From positions 372,001 through 436,000 of the forward strand of contig NZ_JAKZHV010000003.1 of NCBI RefSeq assembly GCF_022568835.1: a DNA stretch of 64,000 nucleotides. The letters run 5' to 3'. Below are positions 54,786 through 64,000 of this stretch, piece after piece. Made by a program: the position numbers and the translations under genes. How positions within the stretch are numbered: the stretch's first letter is position 1; every line of letters starts with the position of its first letter. The notes below the pieces were generated by a model. That model was not told the DNA's origin and searched no databases. It saw only the letters and a program-made list of their open reading frames with translations. The stretch comes from Arsenicicoccus piscis. GTDB taxonomy: Bacteria > Actinomycetota > Actinomycetes > Actinomycetales > Dermatophilaceae.

Positions 54786-57014
54786 TCAGCGGTGACCGTC
54801 CTCACGCTCGTGGTGGGTGCGAGGTGCTGGCTGGGTGCTGCCTCTCTGAGGTGCTGTCGCTGGGCTTCCGGCCACCTGCGCGAACGCCGCCAGCTCGGCG
54901 CTGGTCGGTGCGGTGGCCGAACCCCGGCGGGTCACCGACCAGGCCGCGGCGAGCCCGGCACGGTCTACGGCAACCTCGGCCGGTAGCCCCTGCGCCAGCA
55001 GCGCGATCAGCGCACCGGTGTGGGTGTCGCCTGCGCCGGTCGTGTCGACCGCCTCGACAGGCGGCACCGGCGCGTGGTGGGTCGCGTCCGCTCCGCCCAC
55101 GGACGAGGTGGCCCGGTGCAGCCAGGCGCCTCGGGCCCCGTCCCGGGCGATGACCATGGCCTGGCGAAGGGGACGCTCGGCGCCCGCCAGCCGCGCCAGC
55201 AGCGGCTGGTCCGGGTCGTCGGGGGTCCGGTCGGCGAGCAGCGCCAGCTCGCGCGCGTTGGCGGTGAGCACGGTGGTGCGACGCAGCACGCGGTCGAGCA
55301 GGTCGGGGTCGATCTGGTCCACCAGGGGTCCGGGGTCGAGCACCAGGTGGGTGGGCGCCACCCGGTCCAGCCAGTCCGCGATCGTCGGCCCGCTGACCGG
55401 GTAGAGCAGGTCGTAGCCGCTGAGGTAGACCCAGTCCGTGGCCCGCACGTCCACGGCACCCAGGTCGGTGGGCCGCAGCAGGCTCTCGACCCCCGGGCTC
55501 GTGACGAAGGTGCGCTCGCCGTCCGGCTCCACGAACCCCACACAGCTGCCCGAGTCGGTCGGCTGGTAAACCTTCCGCACCATGACGTCGGCGACCTCGA
55601 CCAGGACCTCCGCCCCGATCTCGGCCAGGGCCGCCCGGATCCGTGAGCCCGTCGGGCCGGAGCCGACGCGGCCGGCGAGGGCTACGGCCAGGCCGAGCCG
55701 GTGGGCGGCCACCAGCACGTTGTAGCCCCCACCGGCCTGCGCCACGAGCGGTCCGGCCAGCACGTCGGCACCCTTGGTCGGCAGGTGCGGCACCTCGGTC
55801 ATCAGGTCCACGATCACGCTGCCCACGAGCACGAGCCGGGCCGGCTGCTCGGGCGGCTGGTCGGCCGGCTGGGCGAGGGGCTTCGTGAGGCGCTGGGGGA
55901 GCGGTTGGTCGGCCGCCCGGTCCCGCAGGGTCAGCAGCTGCTGGGCGAGCCGGTCGAGGTGCAGCTCGGGATTGGCGGCGGCGAGCTCGCGCACCGCCTC
56001 GACGGGGAAGGCACCCGCCCCGTGGGTCGCCCCGAGGATGGCGCCGGCCATCGCGGCGATGGTGTCGCAGTCGCCGCCGAGAGCCGCCGCCGCGCAGACG
56101 CCACCCCAGGGGTCGTCCGCGTAGAGCAGGGCCACGGCGCAGGCCGCGGGCACCGCCTCCTGGGTCGCGACGCCGGTGCCGACGAGCCGTGCGACGGTGT
56201 CCAGCACCTCCTCGCGCACGTCCTCGCCATCCGCGCGTCCACCGGCGGCAGAGTCGGCCACCGAGTCGCCCACCGAGTCGCCCAGCCTGGCGCGCACCAG
56301 GTCGAGCGCCCACGCTATCCGGGCGGCCACGTCGGCGCCGGCCGTCGCGTGCCCGTGCTCGGCCCCCGCCTCGGCCGCAGCCATGGCCAGGTCCAGCGCC
56401 TGCTCCACCGACGCGCCGTCGATGCCGGCGCTGACCGCCGCGGCGATCGCGCCTGCACCCGCGTTGGCGATCTGGGTGTCGTGGGTGAGCCGGTCGACGT
56501 CGGCCACGGCGGCCACGAGCGTCTCCAGCGGGGCCGGGGGACAGGCGATCCCCACCGGCGCGACGCGCATGGCCGCGCCGTTGGTGTCACCCCACCGACC
56601 GGTCTGCTCGACCGGCGTCCCGGCGGCGAGGGCCTGCACCGCCCGCATGGTCGACGGTCCGAGCAGGTCCAGCGAACCCTGGGCCTGCATCGACGCGTGC
56701 CAGGCCAGCAGCCGCCGGCCGAGCTCGGCCGGGTCCACCAGCCCGCCGCCCGCCACCAGCAGCTCACCCACGATGACCGCCTGGTCGGTGTCGTCGGTCA
56801 CCCGCCCCGCGGGGGTCCCGCGGCTCACCGGGTTGTCGTCCGGGGCCGGGTAGAACCGGTCGATCCGGCCCCAGCGCTCGCGCACCAGGGCGCGGGGCAG
56901 CAGCTGGGTAGGCATCCCCAGGGCGTCGCCGAGGGCGAGCCCGAGCAGTGCCCCGTGCGCCCGATCGGCTCGGCCGGCGGGCTCGACGCCGAAGGGGTCC
57001 GTCGGTGCGGTCAC
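54786..57014 (-). CDS. Fused ADP-ribosylglycohydrolase / PfkB carbohydrate kinase
   Basis: 742 residues joining two enzymes. Residues about 15-360 are an ADP-ribosylglycohydrolase (DraG/ARH) domain: HGALLGLALGDALGMP, metal ligands VTDDTDQAV and GGDCDTIAAMAGAILGA. A Gln/Pro-rich linker (QRLTKPLAQPADQPPEQP) leads to a PfkB kinase (about 395-715) with GSVIVDLMTEVP, GGGYNVLVAA and the catalytic VDTTGAGDTHTGA. Both active sites look intact. The pair equals E. coli YegU and YegV, which are separate; here a glycohydrolase could release a ribosyl-type sugar for phosphorylation. Start GTG 57014 is backed by a TTGACC/TGGGCT promoter; ATG 57032 is the alternative. Confidence 0.9.
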   Translation of the reverse strand: MTAPTDPFGVEPAGRADRAHGALLGLALGDALGMPTQLLPRALVRERWGRIDRFYPAPDDNPVSRGTPAGRVTDDTDQAVIVGELLVAGGGLVDPAELGRRLLAWHASMQAQGSLDLLGPSTMRAVQALAAGTPVEQTGRWGDTNGAAMRVAPVGIACPPAPLETLVAAVADVDRLTHDTQIANAGAGAIAAAVSAGIDGASVEQALDLAMAAAEAGAEHGHATAGADVAARIAWALDLVRARLGDSVGDSVADSAAGGRADGEDVREEVLDTVARLVGTGVATQEAVPAACAVALLYADDPWGGVCAAAALGGDCDTIAAMAGAILGATHGAGAFPVEAVRELAAANPELHLDRLAQQLLTLRDRAADQPLPQRLTKPLAQPADQPPEQPARLVLVGSVIVDLMTEVPHLPTKGADVLAGPLVAQAGGGYNVLVAAHRLGLAVALAGRVGSGPTGSRIRAALAEIGAEVLVEVADVMVRKVYQPTDSGSCVGFVEPDGERTFVTSPGVESLLRPTDLGAVDVRATDWVYLSGYDLLYPVSGPTIADWLDRVAPTHLVLDPGPLVDQIDPDLLDRVLRRTTVLTANARELALLADRTPDDPDQPLLARLAGAERPLRQAMVIARDGARGAWLHRATSSVGGADATHHAPVPPVEAVDTTGAGDTHTGALIALLAQGLPAEVAVDRAGLAAAWSVTRRGSATAPTSAELAAFAQVAGSPATAPQRGSTQPAPRTHHEREDGHR

Positions 57015-57020
57015 GAGGGC

Positions 57021-57049
57021 AGCCCATCGCATCGGGGGGTCGGGGTCAA
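57021..57049 (-). promoter_or_regulatory. Promoter of the ARH-PfkB fusion gene
   Basis: On the minus strand TTGACC (57044-57049) and TGGGCT (57021-57026) are 17 bp apart, and the -10 ends 6 bases before GTG 57014. Confidence 0.5.
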
Positions 57050-57092
57050 GGCTCAGGGTCAAGGCCGGCGCTCCGGAGCAGCAGGCCGACAT

Positions 57093-57131
57093 CACGGACC
57101 GGCGTCACGCACCGGCGTCAGACACCGGCAG
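57093..57131. repeat. 13-bp direct repeat (x3) in the fusion/permease divergent region
   Basis: CACGGACCGGCGT, CACGCACCGGCGT, CAGACACCGGCAG are contiguous and lie about 45 bases upstream of the fusion promoter. Their shared ACCGGC core suggests an iterated binding site for a regulator of both genes. Confidence 0.7.
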
Positions 57132-57197
57132 CAGACGCCTGCGTCACGTTCTGGTGATGCCTGGGCGGAGTGGGGTCGACGGCCGCACCCGGGCTGT

Positions 57198-57203
57198 TAG
57201 CGT
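57198..57203 (+). promoter_or_regulatory. -10 candidate for the NCS1 permease
   Basis: TAGCGT, 50 bases before GTG 57254; unlike most genes here this one has a leader with AAGGAG at 57242-57247. Confidence 0.4.
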
Positions 57204-57253
57204 CGGACCCACCATTGGTGCGGGGACCCCCGCATGCTGTCAAGGAGCACCCT

Positions 57254-58780
57254 GTGCCGCACTCCCACGACGCCGCCGCCTCGCCCGGTTCGCCCACCCC
57301 GCCCGGCTCGAGCTCGGCCACCACGACGACGGGCCAGACCTCGGCCCGCCAGGTCGAGATGAACGGCATCAACGTCATCGCCGAGAGCGAGCGCAAGGGC
57401 CGGCCGCGCGACCTCTTCTGGCCGTGGTTCGCGGCGAACGTGTCGGTGCTGGCGATGTCCTACGGCGCCTGGCTGCTGGCCTTCGGCATCTCGGTCTCGC
57501 AGGCGCTGCTCGCCGGCATCGTCGGGATCATCGCCTCCTTCCTGCTGGTCGGGTTCGCGTCCCTGGCGGGCAAGCGCGGGTCGGCGCCGACGATGATCCT
57601 GTCCCGGGCCACCTTCGGGGTGCGCGGCAACATCGTCCCCACCGTGGTCAGCTACCTCATCCTCGTGGGCTGGGAGATCGTCCTGGTCTCGCTCGCGACG
57701 CTCGCGACCGACACGGTGCTCACCCGGCTCGGCCTCGACGTGGGCAACGGGGGCAAGGTGCTGGCGTTCCTCATCGTCGTCGCGATCATCATGGCGGCGG
57801 GGGTCCTCGGCTTCGACGCGATTATGAAGGTCCAGGGCTACATCACCTGGGCCACGGGCCTGCTCACCGTGGTCTACGTCGCCCTCACCTGGAGCCACAT
57901 CAACTGGTCCGCGGTGTCGGCGAGCCAGGCCGGGCCCGCGCAGGCGGTGATCGGTGCCCTGGTGTTCGCGATCACGGCGTTCGGGCTGAGCTGGGCGAAC
58001 TCCGCCTCCGACTACTCGCGCTACCTGCCCCGCACCGCCTCGGGCACGGCGGTTGTCTGGTGGACCACGTTCGGTGCCAGCATCGCGCCGATCGTCCTGG
58101 TGATCTTCGGTCTGCTGCTCGCCGCGTCGGACCCGGAGCTCTCCAAAGCTATCGGCCTGGACCCGATCGGTGCGCTGACCACGCTGCTGCCGACCTGGTT
58201 CCTCGTGCCCTTCGCGGTCGTCGCGATCCTCGGCCTCATCGGTGGTGCCGTGCTCGACATCTACTCCTCGGGGCTGACCCTGCTGGCCATGGGGCTGCGG
58301 ATCCCGCGCTGGACCGCGGTCGTCATCGACGGCGTGCTCATGGTGCTCGGCACGATCTACGTGGTGTGGATCGCGCCGGACTTCCTCGGCCCGTTCCAGG
58401 GCTTCCTGATCACCCTCGGCGTCCCGCTCGCGGTCTGGGTCGGCTGCTTCCTCGCCGACCTGCTCGTGCGTCGCCAGGGCTACCGCGACGCCTCCCTCTA
58501 CGACGCCGGCGGCCGCTACGGCAGCTGGAACCTCGACACCGTCGTCTTCATGGTCCTCGGCACCTTCCTCGGCTGGGGGCTGGTGACCTCGTCCGCGCCC
58601 GGCTTCCAGTGGCAGGGCTACCTGCTCGGTCCGCTCGGGCTCGGCGGCAAGGAGGGCGCCTGGGCGTTCGCCAACCTCGGCGTCCTGGTAGCCATTGCGG
58701 TCGGGTTCGTCGGCTACCTCATCACCTGCCGCCGTCGGGTCGACTGGCAGGAGTCCCTCGCCGAGGGCGACTTCCGGTAG
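57254..58780 (+). CDS. NCS1-family nucleobase/nucleoside permease
   Basis: 508 residues: a Ser/Thr/Pro-rich cytosolic N-terminus of about 55 residues, then about twelve membrane helices. NCS1 features include GINVIAESERKGRPRDLFWPWFAAN, GKRGSAPTMILSRATFGVRGN and SWANSASDYSRYLPR. Cytosine, allantoin, hydantoin and related ring compounds are family substrates. Divergent from the ARH-PfkB gene, so it probably imports that enzyme's substrate. AAGGAG supports GTG 57254. Confidence 0.88.
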   Translation: MPHSHDAAASPGSPTPPGSSSATTTTGQTSARQVEMNGINVIAESERKGRPRDLFWPWFAANVSVLAMSYGAWLLAFGISVSQALLAGIVGIIASFLLVGFASLAGKRGSAPTMILSRATFGVRGNIVPTVVSYLILVGWEIVLVSLATLATDTVLTRLGLDVGNGGKVLAFLIVVAIIMAAGVLGFDAIMKVQGYITWATGLLTVVYVALTWSHINWSAVSASQAGPAQAVIGALVFAITAFGLSWANSASDYSRYLPRTASGTAVVWWTTFGASIAPIVLVIFGLLLAASDPELSKAIGLDPIGALTTLLPTWFLVPFAVVAILGLIGGAVLDIYSSGLTLLAMGLRIPRWTAVVIDGVLMVLGTIYVVWIAPDFLGPFQGFLITLGVPLAVWVGCFLADLLVRRQGYRDASLYDAGGRYGSWNLDTVVFMVLGTFLGWGLVTSSAPGFQWQGYLLGPLGLGGKEGAWAFANLGVLVAIAVGFVGYLITCRRRVDWQESLAEGDFR

Positions 58781-58824
58781 CCCGACCCCGCCCGATCCCC
58801 GGCCCAACGCCCGCCCAACCCCAG

Positions 58825-58852
58825 CCCGATCACGGAAAAGTCACGGATCGGG
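58825..58852 (+). terminator. Inverted repeat after the permease gene
   Basis: CCCGATC and GATCGGG, perfect 7-base arms with a 14-base loop containing a CACGGA direct repeat. Either a terminator for the permease or a regulatory site of the next gene. Confidence 0.35.
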
Positions 58853-58981
58853 CACGGCTCGATGACACCTCGGCGACGTCACCCCCGAGGCCCGTCGGGC
58901 CGTCGGCGGGCTGGCTAGCGTTGTCGGCAGGTAGCCAGGACGTCACCCGGACGCCTGACCTCGAGCCGCCAGGGGGCACTC

Positions 58982-59395
58982 GTGTCGTTCACCGACGCCG
59001 TCAAGATCTGTTTCAACAAGTACGTCGACTTCACCGGGCGCGCTCGCCGCTCCGAGTACTGGTGGTGGGTCCTGTTCACCACCGTGCTCGGCATCGTCGC
59101 CGGCCTCCTGGACCAGCTGCTCGGCACCGACTACTCCAACAGCAGCGGCGGCGGGATCGTGCAGACGATCACCTCGCTCGCCGTCCTGCTGCCGTCGCTG
59201 GCCGTGCTGGCCCGGCGGCTGCACGACACCGGTCGCTCCGGCTGGTGGATGCTGATCGGCCTGATCCCGGTCATCGGCTGGATCGTGCTGCTGGTCTTCA
59301 CCGTCAGCGACAGCAACCCGCAGGCCAACCAGTACGGCCCCAACCCCAAGGGCATCGGCTACGTCGACACCCCGGGGGTGCCGCAGGGCTACTGA
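58982..59395 (+). CDS. DUF805 membrane protein
   Basis: 137 residues; opens with the family hallmark KYVDFTGRARRSEYWWWVLF, has about four membrane helices and ARRLHDTGRSGWWMLIGLIPVIGWI. Function unknown; E. coli YhaH-like. TAGCGT (58915-58920) may be its -10. Confidence 0.88.
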   Translation: MSFTDAVKICFNKYVDFTGRARRSEYWWWVLFTTVLGIVAGLLDQLLGTDYSNSSGGGIVQTITSLAVLLPSLAVLARRLHDTGRSGWWMLIGLIPVIGWIVLLVFTVSDSNPQANQYGPNPKGIGYVDTPGVPQGY

Positions 59396-59418
59396 GCCGC
59401 GCCGTAGACTCTGCCCTC

Positions 59419-61701
59419 GTGGCGGACACCGCGCTGGACCAGCGCCCAGAGCACCAGCGGCAGGCCGCACGCCCCTCCTGGGTCGTGCGGCCTGCCGCTG
59501 CCTTCGTCGGCCCGCTCTGCGTCGTGCTGGTCCTCGCCGCGCTGGTGGCGCTGTGGACGGCCGGTGCCGTCCCGGCCCTGACCCAGCCGATCGTGCTCGG
59601 CTACCTGGTGCTCGGGGTGCTGCTGCCGGGCATCGCCGTCCACCGGAGCCTGCGCGGGGTGCAACGCACCTGGGCCGCCGACCTCACCCTCGGCGGCGTG
59701 ACCGGCCTGGCCCTGCAGCTGGCGGCGTGGCTGCTCTACAGCCTGGCGCACGCGCAGTCGCTGCTGTGGACCTGGCCGATCGTCGTGCTCGCCGTCGTCG
59801 CGGTCCTCCCGACCCGCCGGCGGGTGCTCGCCCGCCCGCCCGAGCGCTGGTCGGCCCTGATGACCGCGTCGGTCACGGTGGCGATCGGGATGCAGCTGCT
59901 GCACCTGTTCCGCAGCACGGTGGCGCGCTACCCGCTCACGGACCCGGCGGCACAGGTCTACATGGACCTCTTCTGGCACATGGGGCTGATCCACGAGGCC
60001 AAGCGGGAGTTCCCGCTCATCGCGCCACAGGCGATCGACTCCGGCCCGGTGCTCTACCACTGGTTCTCCGACGCGGACATGGCCGCCACCTCGCTCGTCA
60101 CCGGCGCCACCGTCCCGGACCTCGTGATCACCCTCTGGCCGGCCTACCTGTCGGTCCTCGCGATCGTGTCGATCGCGGCGCTGGCCCAGCACGTCTCGCG
60201 CCGGCGCAGCTCGGTGCCGGTCGCCGCCGCCCTCGCCGCCGTGACCATCACCATCGGCCCGATGACGGACTGGGCGCGCACCCACGACTACCTCACCGCC
60301 CTGTCGCCGTCCCAGGTCTACTCCGTGCCGATCCTCGTCGGCGTCGTCATGGTGCTCACCTCGATCCTGCGGGGGGAGCGTCGCCCGGGGACGTGGGCGG
60401 CCCTGGTGCTGGTCTCGCTGGCCATGGCCGGCGCCAAGGCCAGCGCCCCCGGCACGGTCGCGGCCGGGCTCGCGCTGGCGCTGCTCGCGACGCTGTTCCT
60501 GCGCCGCCAGCGGCTGCTCGTCGGCGGGCTGCTGCTCGGCTACCTCGCCGAGTCCTACCTCGCGAGCAAGCTCGTCGCCGGTGGGTCCGGCGGCTCAGGT
60601 CTGCAGCTGCTCTCGGTCGTCTCGCTCACCGGCTCCTACCGCGCGGTCAATCCTGGCTACCACTTCTCTGACTCCACCGGCCCGGTGCTCGACCTGCTGG
60701 TGAGCGGCACGCCGGTCGGGCCGTTGTTCCTGCTCGGCGCGCTCACCCTCGTGGTGCTCATCCTCTGCCGGGTGCTGCTCGGGGTGGCGCCGCTGGTCGA
60801 GCCGCGGCTGCGACGCGACCCGGTCGCCTGGCTGCTCTGCGGCATCTGCGGGTCGGCGACCGCGGCGGTGCTGCTCATCGCTCACGCGGGCTACAGCGAG
60901 CTCTACTTCGCTTATGGCGCAACGCCGTTCGGCATCGTGGCCGGTGCGTGGTGGCTGGGTGAGCTGATCGACGGGGACGCCCGGGCGGCGCGGTTCGCGG
61001 GTGCGTGGGCGCTCGTGGGCGCGGCGCTCGCGGGCGCCTTCGACTGGGTGCAGGTGCCGACCGGCGGGGAGTCGCCGGAGACCCGCGTGCTCACCGCCTA
61101 CGTGGCGCTGGCGGTGGCGGGGCTGCTGCTCGCGCTGTGGTTCGCCGTCGTCGCCTGGCGGCGCAACCGCCGGTCGGCGCGCCATCGGGACGCCGGTCGA
61201 CGCGCCGCCCTGATCGCGCTGTCGATCTGGGTCGGCTCGATCGCCGTCAGCGGCCCGTGGATGGCGGTGACCGAGCCGGTCGCCCAGCCCACGCGCACCG
61301 ACACCACGGCGGCCGTCGCCACCGCGTCCGCGTGGATCCGCGACAACACCCCGCGCGACGCGCTGTTCACGAGCAACTGGCACTGCGAGACCTACGAGGC
61401 CGTCCAGTGCCCGTCCCGGGTCTGGTGGGCGTCCGGCCTCGCCGGTCGGCGGATGCTCATCGAGGGGTGGAGCTACACCCCGCAGTCCGCGCACGCGCCG
61501 TTCTTCGACCCCGCGCTGCTCGAGATCAACCAGCGCGCCTACATCCTGCCCAACGAGGCCGACCTCGACGTCCTGCGGGGGCGGGGCGTGGAGTACCTCG
61601 TCGCCATCAAGAACCCCACGCACTACGTGTCGCCCCAGCTCGCGACCCTCACCGACAAGGTCTACGACAACGGCGTGATCGCGGTCTACCGGATCCGCTG
61701 A
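59419..61701 (+). CDS. Large polytopic membrane protein, GT-C-like
   Basis: 760 residues with about fourteen hydrophobic helices and a C-terminal outer domain of about 130 residues. [21 protein letters not shown] near residue 180 recalls the acidic first loop of GT-C glycosyltransferases, and [34 protein letters not shown] resemble C-terminal parts of such proteins. The rml genes next door suggest a cell-surface polysaccharide role. TAGACT is 8 bases before GTG 59419. Its end overlaps rmlA by 16 bases. Confidence 0.65.
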   Translation: MADTALDQRPEHQRQAARPSWVVRPAAAFVGPLCVVLVLAALVALWTAGAVPALTQPIVLGYLVLGVLLPGIAVHRSLRGVQRTWAADLTLGGVTGLALQLAAWLLYSLAHAQSLLWTWPIVVLAVVAVLPTRRRVLARPPERWSALMTASVTVAIGMQLLHLFRSTVARYPLTDPAAQVYMDLFWHMGLIHEAKREFPLIAPQAIDSGPVLYHWFSDADMAATSLVTGATVPDLVITLWPAYLSVLAIVSIAALAQHVSRRRSSVPVAAALAAVTITIGPMTDWARTHDYLTALSPSQVYSVPILVGVVMVLTSILRGERRPGTWAALVLVSLAMAGAKASAPGTVAAGLALALLATLFLRRQRLLVGGLLLGYLAESYLASKLVAGGSGGSGLQLLSVVSLTGSYRAVNPGYHFSDSTGPVLDLLVSGTPVGPLFLLGALTLVVLILCRVLLGVAPLVEPRLRRDPVAWLLCGICGSATAAVLLIAHAGYSELYFAYGATPFGIVAGAWWLGELIDGDARAARFAGAWALVGAALAGAFDWVQVPTGGESPETRVLTAYVALAVAGLLLALWFAVVAWRRNRRSARHRDAGRRAALIALSIWVGSIAVSGPWMAVTEPVAQPTRTDTTAAVATASAWIRDNTPRDALFTSNWHCETYEAVQCPSRVWWASGLAGRRMLIEGWSYTPQSAHAPFFDPALLEINQRAYILPNEADLDVLRGRGVEYLVAIKNPTHYVSPQLATLTDKVYDNGVIAVYRIR

Positions 61702-62564
61702 TCGTCCTCGAGCAGCTCGAGCAGGTACTGCCCGTAGCCGGACTTGAGCAGGGCCTGGCCCCGCTCGCGCAGCTGGTCGTCGGTGAGGAAGCCCATCCGC
61801 CACGCCGCTTCCTCGGGAGCTCCGACGGCCAGCCCCTGGCGGGCCTGCAGCGTGCGCACGAAGTTGGACGCGTCGTTGAGCGAGTCGAAGGTGCCGGTGT
61901 CCAGCCAGGCGGCGCCGCGCGGCAGCACCGAGACGTCGAGGCGGCCCTGCTCGAGGTAGACCCGGTGCACGTCGGTGATCTCGTACTCCCCGCGGGCCGA
62001 CGGCTGCAGCGCCGCAGCGATCTCGACCACGTCGTTGTCGTAGAAGTACAGACCCGGGACCGCGTGGTGCGAGCGCGGGTGGGCGGGCTTCTCCTCGATG
62101 GAGATGGCGTGGCCCTGATCGTCGAACTCCACGACGCCGTAGGCCGTGGGGTCGGCGACCCGGTAGCCGAAGATCCGCGCGCCGCGGTGCGGGGGCTGGC
62201 TCGCCAGCTCGGTGCCGAGCCCGGGCCCGTAGAAGATGTTGTCGCCGAGCACGAGCGCCACCTCGTCGTCGCCGATGAACTCCCGACCGATGGTGAAGGC
62301 GCGGGCGAGGCCGTCCGGCTTGGCCTGCACGGCGTACTGCAGCGAGAGGCCGAGGGCGGAGCCGTCGCCGAGCAGACGGTGGAAGGCCGACGCATCCGCC
62401 GGGGTCGTGATCACCAGGATGTCGCGGATCCCCGCGCACACCAGCGTCGACAACGGGTAGTAGATCATCGGCTTGTCGTAGACCGGCACGAGCTGCTTGC
62501 TGACCCCGATCGTGATCGGGTGCAACCGGGTGCCGGAGCCACCGGCCAGGATGATTCCGCGCAT
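61686..62564 (-). CDS. rmlA: Glucose-1-phosphate thymidylyltransferase
   Basis: 292 residues; first step of dTDP-rhamnose synthesis. Nucleotide loop [58 protein letters not shown] and [10 protein letters not shown] are all present. TAGTCT on the minus strand lies 7 bases before ATG 62564. Divergent from rmlB, with only about 50 bases between the starts. Confidence 0.96.
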   Translation of the reverse strand: MRGIILAGGSGTRLHPITIGVSKQLVPVYDKPMIYYPLSTLVCAGIRDILVITTPADASAFHRLLGDGSALGLSLQYAVQAKPDGLARAFTIGREFIGDDEVALVLGDNIFYGPGLGTELASQPPHRGARIFGYRVADPTAYGVVEFDDQGHAISIEEKPAHPRSHHAVPGLYFYDNDVVEIAAALQPSARGEYEITDVHRVYLEQGRLDVSVLPRGAAWLDTGTFDSLNDASNFVRTLQARQGLAVGAPEEAAWRMGFLTDDQLRERGQALLKSGYGQYLLELLEDDQRIR

Positions 62565-62571
62565 GCTCCCG

Positions 62572-63616
<1,045 letters not shown>

Positions 63617-63618
63617 CC

Positions 63619-64000
63619 ATGGCGGCCGAGCTGAGCCTTCGTCCCACCTCGATCCCCGGTCTGGTCGTCCTCACCCTCCCGGTGCACGGCGACGACCGCG
63701 GCTTCTTCAAGGAGAACTGGCAGCGCGCCAAGATGGTGGCGCTCGGGCTGCCCGACCTCGAGCCGGTGCAGAACAACGTGTCGTTCAACGCCACGGTCGG
63801 CGTGACCCGCGGCTTCCACGCCGAGCCGTGGAACAAGCTCGTGTCGGTCGCCACCGGCAAGGTGTTCGGGGCGTGGGTCGACCTGCGCGAGGGCGAGACG
63901 TTCGGCCGGGTCGAGACGGTCGAGATCGACGAGCGCACCACGGTCTTCGTGCCCGCCGGGGTGGCCAACGCGTTCCAGACCCTCGAGCCTGGCACCGCCT
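63619..64000 (+). CDS. rmlC: dTDP-4-dehydrorhamnose 3,5-epimerase (3' end outside window)
   Basis: 127 complete codons with no stop before the window ends. The cupin-fold epimerase is recognisable from GDDRGFFKENWQ, the catalytic His in GVTRGFHAEPWNKL, VWVDLREGET-like AWVDLREGETFG and FVPAGVANAFQTLE. The RGFHAEPW variant is seen in actinobacterial proteins where RmlC is fused to RmlD, so the full product may be bifunctional. Confidence 0.88.
   Translation, partial: MAAELSLRPTSIPGLVVLTLPVHGDDRGFFKENWQRAKMVALGLPDLEPVQNNVSFNATVGVTRGFHAEPWNKLVSVATGKVFGAWVDLREGETFGRVETVEIDERTTVFVPAGVANAFQTLEPGTA

Noticed and set aside
57154-59418. Extension of the GT-C-like membrane protein back through the permease gene
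   Set aside because: Out-of-frame shadow of the NCS1 gene; the real start GTG 59419 has a TAGACT hexamer.

Overview
The window is about 64 kb of very GC-rich DNA, packed with genes and rich in 1- to 4-base ATGA/GTGA stop-start overlaps. Gene content (Lsr2, ClpC, Rex-hemACD, MenA/MenE, ResBC cytochrome c maturation, bS22, a BldN-type ECF sigma) and gene order point to an actinobacterium. A member of the Micrococcales close to Intrasporangiaceae/Dermatophilaceae is my inference, not a demonstrated identity. From memory, two stretches follow the order of blocks known in Mycobacterium: the folP..lysS-lsr2-clpC..mutY-disA-radA block and the ppx-proC-HTH-bS22-galE-acyltransferase..Rex/hem..hemL-resA-ccdA-resB-ccsB..menA-menE block. 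I saw no rRNA, tRNA, prophage, IS element or CRISPR array.

Layout. 1-2.4 kb: folate genes (folP, a folB-folK fusion, a DUF3180 membrane protein). 2.3-9.7 kb: a lipoprotein, lysS, a small membrane protein, lsr2, an NTF2-like protein, an SBF-type symporter and clpC. 9.7-11.8 kb: two tandem Tat-exported esterase-D-like proteins. 11.9-15.8 kb: an ATP-grasp / alpha-E / transglutaminase-like operon ending in an argA-type acetyltransferase; the transglutaminase-like member has lost its catalytic cysteine. 15.8-19.8 kb (minus): mutY, disA, radA, FBP zinc-finger protein. 19.9-23.4 kb: cupin plus SMP-30 operon, a 548-base convergent gap holding three 99-bp repeats, then a methyltransferase and a Cys-rich protein. 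23.5-33.6 kb: ppx/gppA, a TIM-barrel isomerase, an ABC-2 exporter, proline dehydrogenase and proC, a frameshifted GNAT gene, acuC, an HTH protein, bS22, an epimerase and an acyltransferase. 33.7-36.1 kb (minus): a BldN-like ECF sigma followed by a large DUF5667 membrane protein. 36.3-42.4 kb: glutaredoxin-like gene, then rex-hemA-hemC-hemD-hemB, with a Rex operator in front of rex. 42.4-44.3 kb: MarR regulator with operator and hairpin, and a solitary AAA ATPase. 44.4-50.8 kb: hemL, phosphatase, resA, ccdA, resB, ccsB, DUF4229. 50.8-54.7 kb: menA, menE, an SDR and an SRPBCC protein. 54.8-58.8 kb: a fused ADP-ribosylglycohydrolase/PfkB kinase divergent from an NCS1 permease. 59-64 kb: DUF805, a large polytopic membrane protein, and rmlA, rmlB and the start of rmlC.

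Together the right-hand half builds respiration: Rex links NADH/NAD+ to heme synthesis, hemL and hemB feed tetrapyrrole supply, ResA/CcdA/ResB/CcsB mature c-type cytochromes, and MenA/MenE make menaquinone. The least expected content is the ARH-PfkB fusion with its permease (resembling a fused E. coli yegU-yegV beside a different transporter), the pseudo-transglutaminase in the ATP-grasp operon, and the 99-bp intergenic repeats.

A strong style feature is leaderless transcription: about 15 genes have a TANNNT hexamer ending 6-8 bases before the ATG/GTG. I used this to pick starts for radA, menE, the glutaredoxin-like gene and the SRPBCC gene; weaker hexamers of the same layout guided the menA and fusion-gene starts.
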